From an uncultured Oscillospiraceae bacterium (GTDB taxonomy: Bacteria > Bacillota > Clostridia > Oscillospirales > Acutalibacteraceae), in contig URNF01000117.1 in the NCBI GenBank assembly GCA_900549155.1, forward strand, positions 1 through 6,315: 6,315 nucleotides of DNA, read 5' to 3'. The first letter of the stretch is position 1. Each line of letters starts with the position of its first letter. Below the pieces are notes generated by a model. The model was given only the letters and a program-made list of their open reading frames with translations. It did not search any database and was not told the DNA's origin. This document shows, piece after piece, positions 1-5,912 of the stretch. Position numbers and translations under genes: made by a program.

Positions 1-14
1 TGTTTTCACCGCCT

Positions 15-29
15 CTACTACTACTACTG
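15..29. repeat. CTA triplet run, candidate DnaA-trio element
   Basis: Four consecutive CTA triplets (15-26) are followed by CTG (27-29). The complementary strand read 3' to 5' is GAT four times and then GAC, which fits the DnaA-trio rule 3'-[G/A]AT-5'. In B. subtilis, DnaA-trios sit between a GC-rich patch beside the last DnaA box and the AT-rich unwinding region. They recruit DnaA filaments onto single-stranded DNA to open the duplex. Position, phase and orientation all agree here. A chance microsatellite is the alternative. Confidence 0.55.
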
Positions 30-63
30 AAAAAAGAAAGAGGTATATATCTCTTTTTCTTTT
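30..63. repeat. Imperfect inverted repeat in the AT-rich region
   Basis: Positions 30-42 can pair with 51-63 around an 8-base loop (43-50, alternating T/A). Eight pairs lie next to the loop, one of them G-T (36/57), followed by an A/C mismatch (34/59) and four more A-T pairs. The T-rich right arm makes it resemble an intrinsic terminator for dnaA, but the stem is mostly A-T and weak. It may simply be part of the unwinding region, where purines and pyrimidines are asymmetrically distributed. Confidence 0.4.
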
Positions 64-89
64 AGAATTTAACTTATTACACTTTCCAC

Positions 90-96
90 AGAGAGG
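90..96 (+). promoter_or_regulatory. Ribosome binding site of dnaN
   Basis: An AGAGAGG purine stretch lies 12 nt before the ATG at 109. It directly abuts the ATG at 97 with no spacer, so 97 cannot be served by it. This supports 109 as the true dnaN start, although 12 nt is slightly long. Confidence 0.6.
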
Positions 97-108
97 ATGA
101 CGTATCGT

Positions 109-1221
109 ATGCAATTCACATGTGCCATGGAACAGCTGGTGAGCGCCGTATCCAACGTACAGCGCGCCGTCGCCGCGAAAAGTGCTGTGCCCGCTCTTGA
201 GGGTATCCTGTTGCGCACCACGCACAATGCGCTGTTTATCGCGGGCTTTGACATGGAGCTCGGCATCACCACCACCATTCCCGCAAGTGTCAAGGAGATC
301 GGCGAGATCGTGGTGTCTTCCCGTCTGTTCGGCGACATCGTGCGCAAGATGCCGGGAGACAGCGTGAGCTTTTCCTGCGATGAAAAGGGCAACACCACCA
401 TTCGCAGCGAAATGACCAGCTTCACCATTTCCGGCATTTCGGCAGCGGACTATCCGGAGCTGCCCTCTGTCAACGATGGCGTGGGCTTCACGCTGCCGCA
501 GGATGTGCTCAAAAGCATGATCCGTCAGACGTTGTTTGCGGTGGCACAGCCGAACGATCCGCGCCCCATCTGCACCGGCACAAAATTCGAACTGGCGGAC
601 GGCAAGCTGAAGCTTATTTCCGTCGACGGCTATCGTCTGGCGATGCGCAGCGAAGCGATCGACAGCGAGGAGAACATCTCCTTTGTCGTGCCCGGCAAGA
701 CGCTGCAGGAGGTGCTGAAGCTGCTCGGTGACGAGGAAACCCCCGTTTCCTTTGCGGTCGGCAAACGGCATGTGGTCATGAGCATCGACGGCTATGCGGT
801 CATTTCCCGCCTTTTGGACGGCGAATTCATGGCATATGAGCGCACGATTCCGAAAGAGATCAAAACCACCGTGTTTGCCAACACGCGTATGATGATGAAC
901 GCGGTGGACCGCGCGTCGCTGGTCATCAACGACCGCATGAAATCGCCGCTTGTGTGCGATTTCAAGGACAATGTCGTGAACATTTCCTGCTCCACGCCGC
1001 TCGGCAGCGCCAGCGACTATGTCGAGGTGCGGCAGGACGGAAAATCGGAGCTGATGGGCTTCAACAGCCGCTTTCTCCTGGATGCGTTGAAAAACAGCGA
1101 AACGGACGAAATCCGTATTGAGTTAAACGGCGCGCTGTCGCCGATGAAAATTCTGCCGGCAGAGGGCGATAGCTTCCTGTTCCTCGTGCTGCCGGTGCGG
1201 CTGAAAAATTCTGCAAACTGA
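109..1221 (+). CDS. dnaN: DNA polymerase III subunit beta (sliding clamp)
   Basis: Encodes the ring-shaped processivity clamp that encircles DNA and tethers the replicative polymerase and many repair proteins. The protein is 370 residues, the usual family length, and should fold as three similar domains of about 120 residues (roughly 1-120, 121-245, 246-370); two such chains form the ring. The N-terminus starting MQFTC aligns with the conserved clamp start (M-K/R-F-T/S). The motif VDGYRLAM near residue 175 is characteristic of the middle domain, and the end LPVRL corresponds to the C-terminal MPMRL-like strand beside the partner-binding pocket. I chose ATG 109 over an in-frame ATG at 97 because of this alignment and because the ribosome binding site abuts 97. 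It follows the presumed origin and precedes the S4 gene by 9 nt. No anomalies are seen. Identification is essentially certain. Confidence 0.97.
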   Translation: MQFTCAMEQLVSAVSNVQRAVAAKSAVPALEGILLRTTHNALFIAGFDMELGITTTIPASVKEIGEIVVSSRLFGDIVRKMPGDSVSFSCDEKGNTTIRSEMTSFTISGISAADYPELPSVNDGVGFTLPQDVLKSMIRQTLFAVAQPNDPRPICTGTKFELADGKLKLISVDGYRLAMRSEAIDSEENISFVVPGKTLQEVLKLLGDEETPVSFAVGKRHVVMSIDGYAVISRLLDGEFMAYERTIPKEIKTTVFANTRMMMNAVDRASLVINDRMKSPLVCDFKDNVVNISCSTPLGSASDYVEVRQDGKSELMGFNSRFLLDALKNSETDEIRIELNGALSPMKILPAEGDSFLFLVLPVRLKNSAN

Positions 1222-1230
1222 GGCGCTTTC

Positions 1231-1458
1231 ATGAAAAAGACGATAACGATCGATACGGAATATATTCGGCTGGACGCGCTTTTGAAGCTGTCCGGTGCGG
1301 CAGACACCGGCGGCATGGCAAAGGTGATGGTGCAAAGCGGTGAGGTGCTGGTGAACAATGAAGTTTGCACCATGCGGGGCAAAAAGCTCAGAACCGGCGA
1401 CACCGTCACCGTGCCGAAAACCGGGGAGGAGATCGCGGTTTGTTCATCCGGCACTTAA
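1231..1458 (+). CDS. yaaA: Small S4-domain RNA-binding protein (YaaA/RlbA type)
   Basis: A 75-residue protein made almost entirely of one S4 RNA-binding domain. It has the pattern I-x-L-D-A-L-L-K (residues 12-19), the region G-x-x-x-x-x-K-x-x-V-x-x-G-x-V-x-V-N (28-42) and a following G-K-K-L-x-x-G-D (50-57). Free-standing S4 proteins of this size sit between dnaN and recF in many Bacillota (yaaA in B. subtilis). Their RNA target is not established; binding to rRNA or to the large ribosomal subunit has been suggested. GAGG at 1220-1223, overlapping the dnaN stop, is 7 nt before the ATG and implies coupling to dnaN. The last 19 nt overlap recF. The family call is firm, the exact role unknown. 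The symbol is by synteny with B. subtilis and is not the E. coli yaaA. Confidence 0.88.
   Translation: MKKTITIDTEYIRLDALLKLSGAADTGGMAKVMVQSGEVLVNNEVCTMRGKKLRTGDTVTVPKTGEEIAVCSSGT
1423..1431 (+). promoter_or_regulatory. Strong ribosome binding site of recF inside the S4 gene
   Basis: A GGGGAGGAG purine run lies 8 nt before a TTG codon at 1440. It is the only good Shine-Dalgarno match near the conserved RecF N-terminus and decides the recF start. It lies within the coding sequence of the S4 gene. Confidence 0.75.
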
Positions 1459-2540
1459 CATTTTCCGGCTTTCGCAATCTCAAGGAGGGCGCGATTGCGC
1501 CGGAAAAAGGCGTCAACATCCTTTATGGCGACAATGCGCAGGGAAAGACAAATCTCCTGGAAGCCTGCTGGCTGTTCACGGGGGGCAAGAGCTTTCGCGG
1601 CGCAAAGGACAGGGAATGTGTGAACCTTTCCGCCGAAAAAGCAGAGCTTTCCATGCGGTTTGAGGCGGAAGAACGGGAGCAGACGGCGACGCTGCATTTC
1701 GGCATGCGCAAGACACTCATCTTGAATGACGTTCCGCAAAAGTCTGTTTCCGCCATCACGGGCAGATTTTGTGCCGTGGTATTTTGCCCGACGCATCTGC
1801 AGCTCATTTCCGGCACGCCGGACGGGCGGCGGCGGTTCATGGATGCCGCCTATTGTCAGCTGCGCCCCGGCTTTGCGGGGGTGATGAAAGAATATCACCG
1901 CGTGCTGACGCAGCGCAACGCGCTGTTGAAGCTGCACCGCGACGACGATTTCACGAAAACGCAGTTGGACGTCTGGGACGGACGGCTGGCGGAGAGCGCC
2001 GCAAAGGTGACGCTGGCGCGCCTTGCCTATCTCAAAAAGCTGTCCCCGCTTGCGACCGCTTTTTATGACGGGCTGTCGGGCGGACGGGAGCAGATGGCGC
2101 TTTCGCTGTCGACGCAGGTCGGGGAGACCGTCGGGGTGACGCTTGCCGATCTTGCCGCACAGTATCGCACACTGCTGCAAAAAAGCCGCGCGGTCGACAT
2201 GGCGGCGGGATTTTCCACCGTCGGCGCGCACCGCGAGGACATGTGTCTGGACATTGACGCGGTGAGCGCGGACAAGTATGCGTCCCAGGGACAGCAGCGC
2301 AGCGCTGTTTTGGCGCTCAAGCTGTCCGAGACGGCGCTTTTGAAGGAAATCTCCGGCGAACAGCCGGTGATGCTGCTCGACGATGTGATGAGCGAGCTGG
2401 ACGTCGCAAGGCAGGATTATATCCTCAACCACATCGATAACGGGCAGGTGCTCATCACCTGCTGCGATCCCGTTGCCATCGAACGGCAGACGGGAGGCAA
2501 GGTATTTCATATACAAAACGGAGAAATCACAGAGAAATAA
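1440..2540 (+). CDS. recF: DNA replication and repair protein RecF
   Basis: An SMC/ABC-type ATPase of the RecFOR pathway that helps load RecA at single-stranded gaps and stalled forks. With a TTG start at 1440 the protein is 366 residues, matching the usual length of about 360-375. The N-terminus then reads as the family's (M-x-I-x-x-L-x-x-x-x-F-R-N). Motifs seen: Walker A GDNAQGKT (30-37), an A-H-R-E-D motif at 263-267 replacing the common GPHRDD, the ABC signature SQGQQRS (282-288), Walker B VMLLDD (310-315) and D-loop SELD (318-321). The reading frame stays open back to an ATG at 1365, but that extension would run through the S4 gene and has no family support. It overlaps the S4 gene by 19 nt, so translation is probably coupled. 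The rarer TTG start, despite a strong ribosome binding site, may keep RecF low. Identification is firm. Confidence 0.95.
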   Translation: MFIRHLTFSGFRNLKEGAIAPEKGVNILYGDNAQGKTNLLEACWLFTGGKSFRGAKDRECVNLSAEKAELSMRFEAEEREQTATLHFGMRKTLILNDVPQKSVSAITGRFCAVVFCPTHLQLISGTPDGRRRFMDAAYCQLRPGFAGVMKEYHRVLTQRNALLKLHRDDDFTKTQLDVWDGRLAESAAKVTLARLAYLKKLSPLATAFYDGLSGGREQMALSLSTQVGETVGVTLADLAAQYRTLLQKSRAVDMAAGFSTVGAHREDMCLDIDAVSADKYASQGQQRSAVLALKLSETALLKEISGEQPVMLLDDVMSELDVARQDYILNHIDNGQVLITCCDPVAIERQTGGKVFHIQNGEITEK

Positions 2541-2563
2541 ACGATCAGTAAAGGAAAAAGTGT

Positions 2564-2833
2564 ATGTTTCTGCATATCGGACAGGACACCGTGGTGCGTG
2601 ATCGCGAGATCATCGGCATTTTTGACATAGAAAACACCACGGTGACGAAAAACACCCGCGGCTTTCTCGCGGCGGCGGAGAAAAAAGGACAGACCGTCGC
2701 TGTGTCAAACGAGCTGCCCAAATCCTTTGTGGTGTGCGGGGACAAGCGGGGAGAAGAGCGGGTGTATATCTCGCAGATCTCAACTGCCACGTTATATAAA
2801 AGATATAAAACCGTGAGGAAAGGTAAGGAATAA
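2564..2833 (+). CDS. remB: RemB/DUF370 family protein (extracellular matrix regulator-like)
   Basis: An 89-residue protein beginning MFLHIGQDTVV and containing the diagnostic G-I-F-D segment (18-21), P-K-S-F-V-V (53-58) and Y-I-S-Q-I-S-T-A-T-L (68-77). This matches the RemA/RemB (DUF370) family, and the location between recF and gyrB matches B. subtilis yaaB/remB. RemA is a DNA-binding activator of biofilm matrix and osmoprotection genes in B. subtilis. RemB is the recF-gyrB paralogue with a less defined role. The start ATG is preceded 8 nt upstream by AAGGA (2551-2555). The stop is 1 nt before the gyrB ATG. The C-terminal tail after residue 77 is basic (K, R rich). The family is confident; that it regulates matrix genes in this organism is not shown by the sequence. 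Confidence 0.88.
   Translation: MFLHIGQDTVVRDREIIGIFDIENTTVTKNTRGFLAAAEKKGQTVAVSNELPKSFVVCGDKRGEERVYISQISTATLYKRYKTVRKGKE
2825..2829 (+). promoter_or_regulatory. Ribosome binding site of gyrB
   Basis: AAGGA lies 5 nt before the ATG at 2835, inside the end of remB. Further in-frame ATGs at 2847 and 2853 are too far from it, so 2835 is preferred. A second AGGA just upstream (2817-2820) adds purine richness. Confidence 0.6.
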
Positions 2834-2834
2834 G

Positions 2835-4799
2835 ATGGCTACTGAAATGGAAATGGATCTGGAGCTGGAAAACAGTCTCACCCGCGCCGACGATACGGCG
2901 TATGATGCGAGCCAAATTCAGGTGCTCGAAGGACTCGAAGCGGTGAGAAAGCGCCCCGGCATGTACATCGGTTCGACCGGTCCGCGCGGACTGCACCATT
3001 TGGTGTATGAAATTGTGGACAACTCCATCGACGAGGCGCTGGCGGGCTACTGCACGCACATCGAGGTGGAAATTCTGCCGGGCGACATCATCACCGTGCG
3101 CGACAACGGCCGCGGCATTCCGGTCGATCTCAACGAAAAGCTGGGACTGCCGGCGGTGACGGTGGTGCTGACGGTGCTGCACGCGGGCGGCAAATTCGGC
3201 GGCAGCGGCTATAAGGTGTCGGGCGGTCTGCACGGCGTCGGCTCGTCGGTCGTGAACGCTTTGTCCGAATGGCTCGAGGTGGAAATTTCCAGAGGGGGCA
3301 AGGTGTATGCCCAGCGGTTCGAGCGCGGCACGCCTGTCAACGATCTGACCGTCATCGGCACGTCCGAGACCGACGGTACGTTCATCCGTTTCAAGGCGGA
3401 CGCGGAGATCTTCACGGAAACCACGGAATATGACTTCGAAACGCTGCAAAAGCGGCTGCGCGAGCAAGCGTTCCTCAACGCGGGACTGCGCATCTCCCTT
3501 TCCGACAGCCGCGATCCCGAAAAGCCGATCGCGGAGACCTATTGCTATGAGGGCGGCATTTCGTCGTTTGTGGAATTCATGAACAAAACGCGTGGCTATG
3601 TGCCGCTGCACGACACGGTGGTGCACATGTCCACCTATGAGGGGGACTCCATCGCCGAGGTCGCGTTCCAGTATAACGACAGCTATAACGAGACGATCGT
3701 CTCCTTTGCCAACAACATCCACACCGTCGACGGCGGCACGCACGAGACGGCGTTCAAAAACGGCATCACCCGCATCCTCAACGACTATGCCAGACGGTAT
3801 AAGATGCTCAAAGACGGCGACGCCAATCTGAAGGGCGACGACGTCAGAGAGGGCATCACCGCCGTTATCAGCGTCAAGCTCAAGGACGCGCAGTTTGAGG
3901 GACAGACGAAAGCAAAGCTCGGCAACACGGCGATGGGCACGCTGGTCAACCAGCTTCTCAACGAAAAGCTCGTCCCGTTCCTTGACGAAAACCCCGCGAT
4001 CGCAAAGGGTATTCTCGAAAAATCCATCAACGCCGCGCGTGTCCGCGAGGCGGCACAGAAAGCCCGCGAGGCGGCGCGCAACAACAAAAAGCTGTCCGCC
4101 ACCCGCATGCCCGAAAAGCTTGCCGACTGCATCTGGAACGATGCCGAGCGCACCGAGCTGTACATCGTCGAGGGCGATTCCGCAGGCGGCTCCGCCATTC
4201 AGGGGCGCGACCGCAACTATCAGGCAATCCTGCCGCTGTGGGGCAAGATGCTCAACGTCGAAAAGGCGCGCATCGACAAGGTGTTCACGAACGAAAAGCT
4301 GCTGCCGATCGTCATTGCGCTCGGCTGCGGCATCGGCGAGGACTTCGATATTTCTAAGCTGCGCTATGGCAAGATCATCATCATGGCGGATGCCGACGTC
4401 GACGGCTCGCACATTCGCACACTGCTTCTGACGTTCTTCTTCCGCTATATGCGGCCGCTCGTGGATGAGGGGCACGTGTATATCGCCCAGCCGCCGCTTT
4501 TCAAGGTGTCGAAGGGCAAGCAGCTGCGGTATGCGTTCTCCGACGAGGAGCGCGATCGGTATATTGCCGAATTTGAGGGCAAGGCGGATGTCCAGCGGTA
4601 TAAGGGTCTCGGTGAGATGGACCCCGAGCAGCTGTGGGAGACGACGATGGATCCCGCTTTCCGCACTATGCTCAAGGTGTCGCTCAGCGACGCCATCGCT
4701 GCGGATGAGACATTCTCCATCCTGATGGGGGACAAGGTCGAGCCGCGCAAGGACTTCATCGAAAGAAATGCACAGTATGTGCAAAACCTGGATATTTGA
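2835..4799 (+). CDS. gyrB: DNA gyrase subunit B
   Basis: The ATPase subunit of gyrase, which with GyrA introduces negative supercoils. It is 654 residues, the full family length without the large insert found in many Gram-negative GyrBs. Domains in order: GHKL ATPase (about 25-240) with the Mg-ATP asparagine in EIVDNSIDEA (Asn63), DNGRGIP (90-96) and the GGLHGVG lid (130-136); transducer (about 241-410) with the QTK loop 357-359; TOPRIM (about 440-555) with the catalytic Glu446 in VEGDSAGG and the Asp519/521/523 cluster in MADADVDG; and the C-terminal GyrA-binding part with RYKGLGEM (588-595). The ending N-L-D-I is typical of GyrB rather than ParE, as is the position next to gyrA. Residues equivalent to the E. 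coli aminocoumarin contacts Arg136 and Thr165 are kept (Arg153, Thr182). Trp469 stands where E. coli has Lys447. An acidic tail of about 25 residues precedes the conserved start. Confidence 0.97.
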   Translation: MATEMEMDLELENSLTRADDTAYDASQIQVLEGLEAVRKRPGMYIGSTGPRGLHHLVYEIVDNSIDEALAGYCTHIEVEILPGDIITVRDNGRGIPVDLNEKLGLPAVTVVLTVLHAGGKFGGSGYKVSGGLHGVGSSVVNALSEWLEVEISRGGKVYAQRFERGTPVNDLTVIGTSETDGTFIRFKADAEIFTETTEYDFETLQKRLREQAFLNAGLRISLSDSRDPEKPIAETYCYEGGISSFVEFMNKTRGYVPLHDTVVHMSTYEGDSIAEVAFQYNDSYNETIVSFANNIHTVDGGTHETAFKNGITRILNDYARRYKMLKDGDANLKGDDVREGITAVISVKLKDAQFEGQTKAKLGNTAMGTLVNQLLNEKLVPFLDENPAIAKGILEKSINAARVREAAQKAREAARNNKKLSATRMPEKLADCIWNDAERTELYIVEGDSAGGSAIQGRDRNYQAILPLWGKMLNVEKARIDKVFTNEKLLPIVIALGCGIGEDFDISKLRYGKIIIMADADVDGSHIRTLLLTFFFRYMRPLVDEGHVYIAQPPLFKVSKGKQLRYAFSDEERDRYIAEFEGKADVQRYKGLGEMDPEQLWETTMDPAFRTMLKVSLSDAIAADETFSILMGDKVEPRKDFIERNAQYVQNLDI

Positions 4800-4800
4800 C

Positions 4801-5910
4801 ATGGAAAACAAAGAAACCGTCGGGTTCTTGCCGCTTTCGTTCGGCATTGACCTCGACAAAGCAGAATATGTCCGCTTTTTTTCGCAGATGCGGATGTTTG
4901 ACGGGAGCTATCGCATGAAGGTGTGGCTCGGCAGCACCGTCACGACGGGGCTCTTGTGTCTGCTGTTTTTCACGGTGGATGCAAGCGTCGAGTCGCTCAA
5001 AAGTGCGACGACGCTGTGGCTTTTGGGATTGACGGCGCTGGCGGCGTTCATCACATGGGTGGTGCTGCCGCTGTCCTCGAAATGGCAGGCGGCGCGGCAG
5101 TATGCGACGGCGCGCGAAAACGGCACGGACTTTTTCGGTGTCGTGACTCTCTCCGAGGAAAGCATCAAAAAGGAAACGACGGGCGGGACGGTGGAGCTGT
5201 CCTTTTCCGACGGCGTGATGTTTTTTGAAACGGCGGAAATGCAGGTGTTCTATGCCCCCGGCAAACGCGCGATCGTGCTGCCCGCGCGGTGCATGACCAA
5301 ACAAAACGCCGACACCGTGCGTGTTGCGGCGGCACGGCTGACAACGCCGCTGCCGACAAGAGGCGGCGCGCGGCTGCTGGCGGAGCGGGACGAGCCGCTC
5401 CCCGCCGAGCTGCCCGCCCAGGATGCGCCGCTTTTCTCGGTGCGCATCTGCTATCGTGAGAACGAACGGCGGGTGCTTGCCCGCGAAATTTGCAGGCGGC
5501 TTGCCGACGGGTACATTCTGCCCTATGCGCTCACGGCGTTTGCGGTGGCGCTGGTACTCGGCATCACAGACACGTTTTCTTCCGCCGTCATCGGCTTTTG
5601 GATCACGGTCATTTTGCTGTTCGGCATCCTCTTTTTGCGGGTGCGGCAGCATTATCGCAATATTATGGACAGCGACACTTCCGGCTACACCCTGTCTCTC
5701 ACCGACAACGCGATCATCGCGGACGGCGGCAAGGAGAACGGGCGGCTGGTGCTCCCCTGGGAAAAGCTGCGGCACGCGGTGGAGGGAGAGGATGCGGTGG
5801 AGTTTTATGACCGCCGCCACTATCTCTATCTGCCCCGTCGCTGCATTGAGGATATGGATGCTTTCCGCGCGCTTGTCGAGCGCTGTCGGAAAAGAGAAAG
5901 GAACGGTTGA
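4801..5910 (+). CDS. Membrane protein with two tandem YcxB-like modules, function unknown
   Basis: I do not recognise this as a named gene. The protein is 369 residues with four predicted membrane segments: about 41-59, 70-91, 240-257 and 261-280. Each pair is followed by a soluble stretch (95-180 and 285-362). Both soluble stretches contain a beta-rich pattern ending in the same kind of motif: V-L-P-A-R-C at 159-164 and Y-L-P-R-R-C at 343-348, followed by a helix. This is the architecture of the YcxB-like family (a membrane hairpin plus a C-terminal PH-like domain), present twice and joined by a proline-rich linker at 181-210. With two hairpins, the N-terminus, linker and C-terminus probably all face the cytoplasm. 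The ATG at 4801 is 1 nt after the gyrB stop, with only a weak TGGA (4789-4792) as ribosome site, so coupling to gyrB is likely. The frame is open upstream to an ATG at 4768 inside gyrB, which is less likely. The function of YcxB proteins is unknown to me; a link to gyrase is contextual only. Confidence 0.8.
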   Translation: MENKETVGFLPLSFGIDLDKAEYVRFFSQMRMFDGSYRMKVWLGSTVTTGLLCLLFFTVDASVESLKSATTLWLLGLTALAAFITWVVLPLSSKWQAARQYATARENGTDFFGVVTLSEESIKKETTGGTVELSFSDGVMFFETAEMQVFYAPGKRAIVLPARCMTKQNADTVRVAAARLTTPLPTRGGARLLAERDEPLPAELPAQDAPLFSVRICYRENERRVLAREICRRLADGYILPYALTAFAVALVLGITDTFSSAVIGFWITVILLFGILFLRVRQHYRNIMDSDTSGYTLSLTDNAIIADGGKENGRLVLPWEKLRHAVEGEDAVEFYDRRHYLYLPRRCIEDMDAFRALVERCRKRERNG

Positions 5911-5912
5911 GA

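Larger units (their letters stand above)
1..90. other. oriC: Probable distal part of the replication origin (oriC), dnaA-dnaN intergenic region
   Basis: Non-coding DNA directly upstream of dnaN. Read 5' to 3' it holds a short GC-rich patch (8-14), four perfect CTA triplets plus CTG (15-29), and then a stretch with only 10 G/C in positions 30-80. This order (GC-rich patch, DnaA-trios, AT-rich unwinding region, dnaN) matches the basal unwinding region of the B. subtilis dnaA-dnaN origin. The cluster of DnaA boxes expected upstream would lie before the window. Only weak box-like matches are visible: 2-10 (about 5/9 to TTATCCACA) and 82-90 (7/9). What is seen is the repeat and the AT richness; that this is the active origin is inference from gene context. 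Confidence 0.6.

Noticed and set aside
82..90. DnaA box overlapping the dnaN ribosome site
   Set aside because: Only 7 of 9 bases match the consensus and it lies alone, so it is not called as a separate feature.
97..108. Upstream ATG for dnaN at 97
   Set aside because: The ribosome binding site directly abuts it, and the added residues do not match the conserved clamp N-terminus, which begins at 109.
1365..1439. N-terminal extension of RecF from ATG 1365
   Set aside because: It would run out of frame through the S4 gene, and the family N-terminus starts at 1440 after a strong ribosome site.
1455..2516. 353-codon open frame on the - strand across recF
   Set aside because: Antisense shadow of recF, same low-complexity His/Arg composition and no recognisable motif.
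4768..4800. Start of the membrane-protein gene at ATG 4768 or 4777 within gyrB
   Set aside because: Overlap with gyrB is possible, but the stop-ATG junction at 4797-4803 is typical of coupling and the extra residues add nothing recognisable. Not fully excluded, as ribosome sites are weak for all three.
2610..4859. 749-codon open frame on the - strand across gyrB
   Set aside because: It is the antisense shadow of a certain gyrB. It arises because GC-rich codon use keeps stops out of the opposite strand; the translation is rich in His, Arg and Ala with no family motif.
4756..5820. 354-codon open frame on the - strand across the membrane-protein gene
   Set aside because: The + strand frame has clear membrane segments and fits the operon with 1-2 nt gaps. 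The - strand product is His/Arg-rich with no domain.
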